Below are positions 57,545-64,000 of a DNA stretch of 64,000 nt, piece after piece. A model generated the notes under the pieces. The model was given only the letters and a program-made list of their open reading frames with translations. It did not search any database and was not told the origin of the DNA. The stretch covers positions 682,001 to 746,000 of the forward strand of contig NZ_JACVHC010000002.1 of assembly GCF_017976235.1 (NCBI RefSeq), written 5' to 3'. This stretch comes from Pseudomonas anatoliensis (GTDB lineage: Bacteria > Pseudomonadota > Gammaproteobacteria > Pseudomonadales > Pseudomonadaceae). The first letter of the stretch is position 1; each line of letters begins with the position of its first letter. The position numbers and the translations under genes were made by a program.

Positions 57545-59071
57545 TCAATTCTGCACACCGAAACTTGGGTTGCCGAGCGTAAAGCGAGTGCAGTTCTTAA
57601 CTGCCTCGACATCCACACGAACACGTTTGATGTCAGCTCCTACTGGCCAATTCGGAATTGTTTTCAGGTTGATCAAAGACTGCCCGGTTCGCAACAGCAA
57701 CCGAGTGCTATGCGCTTCATCGTAGTAGGCCTGCCCATCTTCCATCCAGAACAACTGTAGCGGAACGGTTGGAGAGCCGTCAGTACACGTCAGATTGATA
57801 TTGAGGTACTGAGCACTGATCCGCGCATCCTTACTGGAGAATGAGTAATCAACGTAGGCGTCATCACCATTGATTTCATACTCATTAACGGACGGTCCGG
57901 TTGCCAATTGATTTACTTTGGCGGTCGACGCGATGCTCCCAACCTGGAAATTTTCACCTGTAGGGATCACACTGATTGCAGGCATGCTGCTCGACCAAAG
58001 TGACGGCGTCTCGCGCTCAACTACAGTCATAAAAACGTAATCCGGTTTCCACTTTTCAACCAGTTCAGTGAAGTTACCGTCAGGCCCTGTTGCGTTACCC
58101 CAATGAATTTGAAGCACTTCGCTAAACGTCGCAGCCATCAAAGGCGACAGGCTGTTCCCAAATGAATCCCTCAGCCATAGCACTTTTTTGTTATTCAATG
58201 CACCTTCAGACTTTACAATAAATGCTTTACTGGTAGGACCGACTTCCGGGTTGCCACCCTCAAAAAGAATTTTTTTGGTTTCGAAGTCAATTCTTGTCGT
58301 CTTTATCGGCAGGTTGCCAGCATTTATGAGCGGTTCGCTATCGGAAAGACTCGCTGACAGCCTAAGAAAGTTTGCCAAATCACCACCATGTATATTTTTG
58401 ATTTGTGCAATCCCGTACGCCTCCTCTGAAGGCCATTTAAGTTCGGGGGCAGCTTTTGCAACTTCATAAGCAAAACCCCGAAATGCCAATCCGGCACCCA
58501 GCGCATTCCAGTGAGTATCTGTTTTAAAATAAAGATTCTCAGGGTGTGTCTTTTTCGCTGCCAACAGTGTTGGCCTCAGGTCAATAAAGGTCCCTGGCTC
58601 GGCTTCAGCAAGAAGCGCATCAGTCGGATTGAACGAGGCTGTCTTAGCCCACGATGGCAAATGTTCAGGGTAAATGCTGCCTTTGTCTGGTCCGATCATG
58701 ATGCGGAAGACTTTGACGCCTCTATCTGCCAAGAAGGAGTTCCAATTCTTGGTGGCCGCGGCAATTCTTTTCGCAAGAACAATGTCCGAATCTGTCGCGG
58801 TACGTCGGTTATTTGATAGGGTTTCGTGGTACATGTCACCCAGATAAAGCCAATCATCCTTGCCGATAATTACCTGTTTGGAATCTATGCTGATACCGAA
58901 CGGATAGAGTATTTTCGACGTCCACCGGGCAACGAAGTCCATGTTGTACAGAAAAGACTTCTCAGTAAGTTTTATGGCGCTTTTGCTTGGTGCATTTATG
59001 ATGTTTATTGCTGGAATAAACAACAGTATGAGCAAAATTGATGATAGGAAAATAAGTGCGATACGTTTCAT
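57545..59071 (-). CDS. SGNH/AlgJ-AlgX-like polysaccharide O-acetylation protein
   Basis: A 508-residue protein with an N-terminal signal-anchor helix (IALIFLSSILLILLFIPA). The catalytic set of the AlgJ/AlgX group is visible: DTHW with Asp185/His187 and Ser303 in LRDSFGNSL. A C-terminal beta-rich domain (about 390-508) could bind glycan. Such proteins move acetyl groups to polysaccharide in the periplasm together with an MBOAT partner, which is encoded immediately upstream. The whole gene is AT-richer than the chromosome core. Confidence 0.87.
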   Translation of the reverse strand: MKRIALIFLSSILLILLFIPAINIINAPSKSAIKLTEKSFLYNMDFVARWTSKILYPFGISIDSKQVIIGKDDWLYLGDMYHETLSNNRRTATDSDIVLAKRIAAATKNWNSFLADRGVKVFRIMIGPDKGSIYPEHLPSWAKTASFNPTDALLAEAEPGTFIDLRPTLLAAKKTHPENLYFKTDTHWNALGAGLAFRGFAYEVAKAAPELKWPSEEAYGIAQIKNIHGGDLANFLRLSASLSDSEPLINAGNLPIKTTRIDFETKKILFEGGNPEVGPTSKAFIVKSEGALNNKKVLWLRDSFGNSLSPLMAATFSEVLQIHWGNATGPDGNFTELVEKWKPDYVFMTVVERETPSLWSSSMPAISVIPTGENFQVGSIASTAKVNQLATGPSVNEYEINGDDAYVDYSFSSKDARISAQYLNINLTCTDGSPTVPLQLFWMEDGQAYYDEAHSTRLLLRTGQSLINLKTIPNWPVGADIKRVRVDVEAVKNCTRFTLGNPSFGVQN

Positions 59072-59081
59072 GTCGACGCCA

Positions 59082-60581
59082 TCAAAAGTTGAAGTAAAGA
59101 AATACAGAGCTAGTAGCAGCGAGCATGAAACACATCGCTACCGAAAATAGGGCTGCACCGTAAGCCAGCCTCCATTTACCTATCACTCCTTTTGCCATTT
59201 CAAGCGAGTTTTTTTGAGCAACAATGATAAACGCCAGAGCAATGGCCACAAAAATTGGCAGTTGACCCACCAGTGTTGCCGGCATGATGTTCAATGCGAC
59301 ATCGGACAGACTGCCTCCCCAAGCCAAATCTGCTACTGGCACGGTAGCCGCTGTGTGTCCAAATGCCGAGCTCACATCAACCATGCCGCTCAGCACGCGC
59401 ATCGCGTCGTCCATGGTCTTTGCGCGGAAAAATACCCATGTCACATTCACGAACATAAAGGTCAGAAACCAGCCAAGTATCGGAGACATGGGGCGGCGCA
59501 ATTGTGACCATAAGCGATGGATGACCAGGGCGGCGCCATGCAACGCTCCCCAGATTACAAACATCCACGTTGCACCGTGCCAGAGACCGCCGAGCAAGAA
59601 TGTGGCGAAGAGATTGATGTAGGTACGAAATTCGCCAGAACGATTGCCACCAAAGGGGATGTAGAGGTAGTCACGCAGAAAATGACTGAGCGTTATGTGC
59701 CAGCGCCGCCAGAAATCCTGGATGCTCAGGGCCTTGTAAGGCGAATTGAAGTTTATTGGCAGCCAGATATTGAAGAGTAACGATGCCCCAATGGCCATGT
59801 CGCAATAGCCGCTGAAGTCAAAATAAAGCTGGAATGTGTAAGCCAGACTGGTTGCCCATGCTTCGAAGAATCCGAGGCTATGACTACCATCGAATCCCGC
59901 AGTGGCCCAGACGGCAAAACTGTCCGCAATGACGACCTTTTTGAATAGGCCGATCGCAAAGATAAACAAGCCCTTGAGGATGTTCGGATACCTGCGCACC
60001 AGTGTCCAGCGCGAAGCAAACTGCGGCATTATCTGGCGGTGATGAACAATCGGACCGGCAATCAGATGTGGAAAGAATGTCACGAAGAGCGAGTAATTCA
60101 GCAGGTCGTACTCTGCGGTTTCGCCTCGATAGCTATCCACCAGGTAAACGATTTGGGTGAAGGTAAAGAAGCTGATCGCTAACGGCAGCAGGATATGCTG
60201 AATGGCGTAGTCAGTGCCGAAAACGGCGTTAACGTTGCCAATCAGGAAGTCGGTGTACTTGAAATACCCCAAGAGCACCAGGTTAGCCACGATTCCAGTT
60301 GTCAGAACAACTTTTCTGTTAATCGCGTGATGTGACTTCTTGATATCGTCAAGGGAGGCTTTGTGCGCTTGGGCGAGGCCGGTACCTATCGCGAAGTTCA
60401 GGAAAATCGAGCCCAATATGAGGGGGAGGTAGTGAACGTCCCAATAAGCATAGAAAAACAGGCTGACGGCAACCAGCCAGACCTTTCCTGCCACGATTAA
60501 ACGTCGGTCGTTTAACCAAAAATAGACGAAGAATGAGATGGGCAGAAAAAGCAGAATAAACTGCCACGAACTGAAAATCAT
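59082..60581 (-). CDS. MBOAT family O-acyltransferase (AlgI-like)
   Basis: A 499-residue membrane protein with about ten helices. WRRWHITLSHFLRDYLYIPFGG and the catalytic histidine in GGLWHGATWMF (about 335) are diagnostic of the AlgI/DltB group of MBOAT proteins. It would carry acetyl groups across the inner membrane for the SGNH partner. ATG 60581 (MIFSSWQFILLFLP) is the family-type start; the longer frame from 60680 is rejected. It precedes the SGNH gene by 10 bases. Confidence 0.93.
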   Translation of the reverse strand: MIFSSWQFILLFLPISFFVYFWLNDRRLIVAGKVWLVAVSLFFYAYWDVHYLPLILGSIFLNFAIGTGLAQAHKASLDDIKKSHHAINRKVVLTTGIVANLVLLGYFKYTDFLIGNVNAVFGTDYAIQHILLPLAISFFTFTQIVYLVDSYRGETAEYDLLNYSLFVTFFPHLIAGPIVHHRQIMPQFASRWTLVRRYPNILKGLFIFAIGLFKKVVIADSFAVWATAGFDGSHSLGFFEAWATSLAYTFQLYFDFSGYCDMAIGASLLFNIWLPINFNSPYKALSIQDFWRRWHITLSHFLRDYLYIPFGGNRSGEFRTYINLFATFLLGGLWHGATWMFVIWGALHGAALVIHRLWSQLRRPMSPILGWFLTFMFVNVTWVFFRAKTMDDAMRVLSGMVDVSSAFGHTAATVPVADLAWGGSLSDVALNIMPATLVGQLPIFVAIALAFIIVAQKNSLEMAKGVIGKWRLAYGAALFSVAMCFMLAATSSVFLYFNF

Positions 60582-60613
60582 GTTGGTTATGCCTGATGGG
60601 ATGAAGGGAAAGG

Positions 60614-60640
60614 TCCGGCGATGGCTTTGAGGTCGCCGGA
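60614..60640 (-). terminator. Possible weak terminator after the long glycosyltransferase gene
   Basis: tccggcga (60614-60621) pairs with tcgccgga (60633-60640) around an 11-base loop, about 107 bases after the glycosyltransferase stop. On the minus strand it is followed by only CCTTTCCCTTC, so termination would be weak. Confidence 0.35.
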
Positions 60641-60746
60641 GCTTTAAAAACAAGCCAATCGCAGTATCCGGAATCCTCATCCATCGTACCGATGGTTAAT
60701 GCCACCACTGGCGTCAGATGAGAGTTTGATCCAGGTACCGCAGTAC

Positions 60747-63700
60747 TCAAGCCCGCAAGATCCTGGAGATCTTATCGATTACTTGAGGATTGAACGCATC
60801 ATCCCAATCACGAACCCAGTCGAACGATGCCCCTTGAATGCGAGCTTCGCTATCACTGGCGCGCGCCACTGCAGTTTCCAGGGCTTCGGCGATCGAGAAC
60901 GGATCGGCCTCGCACGGTTCGATGTTTGAGGAAATAGACCGTAACACGTCGGCGGTACGAGATTCATAGGTGTTGGTGACGACGACCTGACCAGCCGATG
61001 CCATTTCGAATGGCAGAATACTCGGATGCGGAGCCAGCATCAGGCTCAAGCCGATATCGAATTCACCCAAGGCTTTACCGTAATCGCTCTGCGGAAGCGT
61101 TCCGCTCAGTTTCATCACGCGGCCGTGACCCAATTCAACATCGTAGTCAGGACCCAGCGTACCAACACCATAGAATTCCCAATCGCTATCGAACACGCCG
61201 TTGGCGATAGCAGCTTTGAGCCCGAGGATGCCGATCTCGAAGATATTACGACGAGCGTGGCCTTCTGGACGTCCGTAAAACAACAAGCGTTTTGTCTCGC
61301 GTTTCGCCAGCTGCTCAACCGAAGGCGGTGTTGTAGGCGTCAGGGCGTGCTGAAAAGCAACGTAATGATCCTCCAGCTCTTCGCCTTCGTGGCGCGAGAA
61401 CACCCCTAGTTGTTTACTGCGGAAATAGTCGGCGAGCAACTCGGTATTGAAAATCACCTTGTGAGGTAGTCGATATACATAACTGCCAATGGCATACAAG
61501 GAATCGTGCGGGTGGAAAATTGGTTCATATTCCTGCAAAAAGAAGATGAACTCTTTTCCGATTGCCTTGGCCAAATGGTGCGCTTTGATACACGTCCAGA
61601 AGGAATAGCCGACAAATGCGTCGCCTGGAGATATCACCAGCTCGTGCGTCCCTTGCGTAATATCTTCAACTTCAGCAGCGGCGACTGCTTTCTGCAAAGC
61701 CGGATTGGAGGCAAGTTTTGAATCCACGGCTTCGCGGTCAAATCGATCAGACTCGGTGAGTAGAATCCTGACCTGAAAACCCTCGGACTGGATTTTCGAG
61801 ATGAACTGCAGGCAAGCGATATAGCCGCCGAACATGATCAATGGATCCAGTTGCGGCAACAGGACATTCACCCGCGAAGGTGCCAGAGGATCAACTACAA
61901 ACGGTGGAGCGGAGATTTTTTCTTCCAGCAGGAAAATGTTTCCCAGGCCAACTGGTTGCGTGATACCCGGGTAGCACTTTTCCAGTGCCTGAGCCTTGAG
62001 CAAACCTGGGTGCGAGGTTTCATCGGCCTGGTGAACGCGGGCAAGCACCTTGTCTTGCTCGATTTTGTCCTTGGCCAGATTTATTACAGTTTCCTCATTG
62101 TGTCGGGGTACGGCGGCAAAGAACCGGCGTACGTTTGCCATGTTGAGGTTACGCACGAAAAAGCCGGGGTTGGCAATGCTGAGTTTTATAAGTTTGTACA
62201 ACAGACTGATCTTGGCTTGCTGTTTCATAACATCCTTTCCAGATTCTTGCTTGGTACGTTTCTTGAAGAGAGTGCTGAGTGTTCTAAGTGGCTTCGTGGC
62301 GCACCAACTTTTGGATTTGTAAATCGCTTCTATCCTTGTGTCACGCTCCAAAATCACTGCGTTACGTTCATTGATCTGCACGTCACGCTCCCATATCACT
62401 GCGTTACGCTCATTGATCAGAGCGTCACGTTCCGAGATCACTGCGTTAAACCTATCTATCTGCGCGTCCCGTTCGCAGATCACTGCGTTACGCTCTTTGA
62501 TCAGCGCGTCCCGTTCCGAGATCACTGCGTTAAACCCATCAATCTGCGCGTCCCGCTCGGAGATCACTGCGTTGCGCTCATTGATCAGCGCGTCCCGTTC
62601 GCAGATCACTGCGTTAAACCCATCAATCTGCGCGTCCCGCTCGGAGATCACTGCGTTGCGCTCATTGATCAGCGCGTCCCGTTCGCAGATCACTGCGTTA
62701 AACCCATCAATCTGCGCGTCCCGCTCGGAGATCATTGCTTTACGCAGCGCGTCCCGCTCGGAGATCACCGCGTTACGCTCATTGATCAGCGCGTCCCGCT
62801 CGGAGATCACTGCGTTACGCTCATTGATTAGCGCGTCACGTTCCGAGATCACTGCGTTAAACCCATCTATCAGCGCGTCCCGCTCGGAGATCACTGCGCT
62901 AAACTCAACTATCTGCGCGTCACGCTGAGCTATCATTTCATCACGCTCGATTATTTGCTGCTCGCGATGTGTCAGCTGGGAGTCACGGTCAGTGATCTTT
63001 GCCTGCTGTTCCAACAGCAGTGCGTCCAGTTCGGCGACTTGTGCTTCGCGCTTCGACAACGCAATTGAAATTTCTTTAATCTGAGATTCACGTTCTGAAA
63101 TCACGATGCCGCACTCGGCCAAGTGCTCGTCACGCTTGTAAACCTCAGCTTCGTGCTCAGCTGCCACCTTGGCAAGGTGGTCGAAATGACCCATCTTCAA
63201 TGGATCAAGCTCTGCAGTAAGTCTGACGAACTCAGTTACGCTGAATTCTGCTGGCACTTTTTTGTCAGGCGAATTCAGAATTTTGAAAAGATCTGTCAAG
63301 GCGAAAGGTACGACAATGTCAAATGTCTTGACCTCGAGCATGGCTCTTGCCATTGCGTAATGCACGCAAGTGCCTTCCTCGCTGAGGAATGCCTCGGCTT
63401 CAGGAAACACCTTCAGAAGATCGTCTTTGTCAGTGATCTGACCGTAAAGCGGCAGTAGCATGCTGAACTCAAAGAGTACACGAGCGCGTGTTTCTGGTCG
63501 ATTCCCGCTGGAATTTGCCTCGTTGTCTCTCACCCGGAACTTGACAAGTTTTTCCGGCAGGACGTGGATCTCGTATTTCAGGCAGAGTCTGATCCACATA
63601 TCAAAATCGGCAAGCTGTGCCAGACCCAAACGGTACAAGCCACAGTCGTCATAGCATTGCCGACGGATAAGCACGCTCGGATGGCAAAGCGCATTACCTT

Positions 63701-64000
63701 GATCGAAGAATAAGCGCAGCCATTCCTGGCGTGAACGGTTTTCTCGATCGAACACAGAAGAATAGTAATGCGAGGTATCCGGATGGATTGCCCCGTCTTC
63801 GTCGATTGCCCGCGCGTTGGAGAATACTGCGCCGACTGACGGGTGGGTGTTCAGAAAGCCTATTTGCTTGGCAAGCTTGTCGGCTTCCCAGACATCGTCG
63901 GAGTGGTGAATGGCGATGTATTCACCTTGCGCAACATCAGCAATGGCCTTGTTGATGCCATAGACGCCACGCTTCGATTTGCTGTTTCGAAAGGGTTTAA
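60747..64000 (-). CDS. Bidomain glycosyltransferase (GT2 + WsaF-like GT) joined by a repeat-built coiled coil; 5' truncated by window edge
   Basis: The frame runs open from base 64000, giving 1083 visible residues; a GTG at 63755 is internal. Reading upstream of it gives YIAIHHSDDVW and KLAKQIGFLNTHPSVGAVFS, a GT2 domain with its DxD-like site. From about 63200 to 62310 the protein is a long charged coiled coil. Its core, 62337-62915, is 14 tandem units of the type LINERNAVISERDA. The last 400 residues (61990-60750) form a second glycosyltransferase with VLLPQLDPLIMFGGYIAC and LLFYGRPEGHARRN, resembling WsaF-type rhamnosyltransferases. It probably builds or extends the rhamnose-containing polymer; enzyme specificities are inferred. 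Confidence 0.88.
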   Translation of the reverse strand, partial: KPFRNSKSKRGVYGINKAIADVAQGEYIAIHHSDDVWEADKLAKQIGFLNTHPSVGAVFSNARAIDEDGAIHPDTSHYYSSVFDRENRSRQEWLRLFFDQGNALCHPSVLIRRQCYDDCGLYRLGLAQLADFDMWIRLCLKYEIHVLPEKLVKFRVRDNEANSSGNRPETRARVLFEFSMLLPLYGQITDKDDLLKVFPEAEAFLSEEGTCVHYAMARAMLEVKTFDIVVPFALTDLFKILNSPDKKVPAEFSVTEFVRLTAELDPLKMGHFDHLAKVAAEHEAEVYKRDEHLAECGIVISERESQIKEISIALSKREAQVAELDALLLEQQAKITDRDSQLTHREQQIIERDEMIAQRDAQIVEFSAVISERDALIDGFNAVISERDALINERNAVISERDALINERNAVISERDALRKAMISERDAQIDGFNAVICERDALINERNAVISERDAQIDGFNAVICERDALINERNAVISERDAQIDGFNAVISERDALIKERNAVICERDAQIDRFNAVISERDALINERNAVIWERDVQINERNAVILERDTRIEAIYKSKSWCATKPLRTLSTLFKKRTKQESGKDVMKQQAKISLLYKLIKLSIANPGFFVRNLNMANVRRFFAAVPRHNEETVINLAKDKIEQDKVLARVHQADETSHPGLLKAQALEKCYPGITQPVGLGNIFLLEEKISAPPFVVDPLAPSRVNVLLPQLDPLIMFGGYIACLQFISKIQSEGFQVRILLTESDRFDREAVDSKLASNPALQKAVAAAEVEDITQGTHELVISPGDAFVGYSFWTCIKAHHLAKAIGKEFIFFLQEYEPIFHPHDSLYAIGSYVYRLPHKVIFNTELLADYFRSKQLGVFSRHEGEELEDHYVAFQHALTPTTPPSVEQLAKRETKRLLFYGRPEGHARRNIFEIGILGLKAAIANGVFDSDWEFYGVGTLGPDYDVELGHGRVMKLSGTLPQSDYGKALGEFDIGLSLMLAPHPSILPFEMASAGQVVVTNTYESRTADVLRSISSNIEPCEADPFSIAEALETAVARASDSEARIQGASFDWVRDWDDAFNPQVIDKISRILRA
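62337..62915 (-). repeat. In-frame 42-nt tandem repeat array (84-nt higher-order period) coding coiled coil
   Basis: Fourteen consecutive units, thirteen of 14 residues and one of 11 (LRKAMISERDA near 62742). Alternating QIDGFNAVICERDA and LINERNAVISERDA units make an 84-nt super-repeat. Two 84-nt copies from 62531 to 62698 are identical at every base and a third starts at 62699. The array lies inside the long glycosyltransferase gene. Confidence 0.95.

Noticed and set aside
62338..62928. A plus-strand open frame of repeated ITALRSLISASRSE units, or a CRISPR-like array
   Set aside because: The repeats are in phase with codons of the minus-strand glycosyltransferase and encode a coiled coil. 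There are no unique spacers between identical repeats and no cas genes, so it is not CRISPR, and the plus-strand frame is a by-product.
1..64000. tRNA genes, integrases or prophage remnants flanking the accessory regions
   Set aside because: No cloverleaf, integrase, transposase or phage structural gene was recognised on either strand; the accessory regions sit between ordinary genes without visible attachment repeats.

Overview
The window is a chromosomal segment from a fluorescent pseudomonad (Pseudomonas fluorescens/koreensis-like). Gene order supports this: the NAGGN osmolyte genes (asnO-ngg-M42 peptidase), the yciK-mupP-ubiG and mtnA-gyrA-serC-pheA-hisC-tyrA/aroA-cmk-rpsA-ihfB block, and many REP-type inverted repeats found in intergenic gaps of this genus. 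No rRNA, tRNA, CRISPR array, insertion sequence or prophage was recognised. Identifications come from reading the translated sequence; no database search was run.

Layout. 1-6.8 kb: a truncated SDR oxidoreductase, YnfA, a CsrA/RsmA paralogue, YheU, then the minus-strand osmoprotectant operon. 6.9-13.9 kb: an accessory island of two divergent, related genes. One encodes a roughly 1600-residue protein with a dermonecrotic-toxin-like N-terminus, leucine-rich repeats and a NEL-type ubiquitin-ligase-like C-terminus that keeps a Cys-x-Asp motif. The other encodes a shorter relative lacking LRR and NEL. 13.9-26.8 kb: housekeeping genes (mnmC, polyphosphate:AMP phosphotransferase, thiolase, EamA transporter, fumC, DUF2059, BolA, trhO, DsbA-like, ABC exporter). 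27-31.4 kb: two c-di-GMP proteins flanking a TenA-like heme-oxygenase-fold protein. 31.7-36.5 kb: yciK, mupP, ubiG and a methylthioadenosine deaminase on the minus strand, divergent from mtnA. 37-49.2 kb: gyrA, then the tightly packed serC-pheA-hisC-tyrA/aroA-cmk-rpsA block, a small lipoprotein, ihfB and lapA.

49.4-64 kb is a surface-polysaccharide (O-antigen-like) locus directly downstream of ihfB, the position occupied by the O-antigen locus in P. aeruginosa. It holds rmlB-rmlD-rmlA (no rmlC seen), a GT2 glycosyltransferase, a WbpV-like epimerase/reductase and a WbpL/WecA-type initiating transferase. These are followed by cysC, an FAD/NAD(P)-binding protein and a convergent minus-strand group: a SGNH (AlgJ/AlgX-like) protein, an MBOAT (AlgI-like) O-acetyltransferase, and a very long glycosyltransferase open to the window edge. 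That last protein has a GT2 domain and a WsaF-like GT domain separated by a long coiled coil, whose core is 14 near-identical 14-residue repeats encoded by 42/84-nt DNA repeats. It is the most unusual object in the window and may act as a spacer or ruler.

How the parts fit: the osmolyte operon makes and turns over N-acetylglutaminylglutamine amide. The MTA deaminase and MtnA serve methylthioadenosine salvage. serC to aroA is an amino-acid biosynthesis supra-operon leading into cmk-rpsA. The terminal locus supplies dTDP-sugar precursors, starts chains on undecaprenyl phosphate, extends them and probably O-acetylates them.
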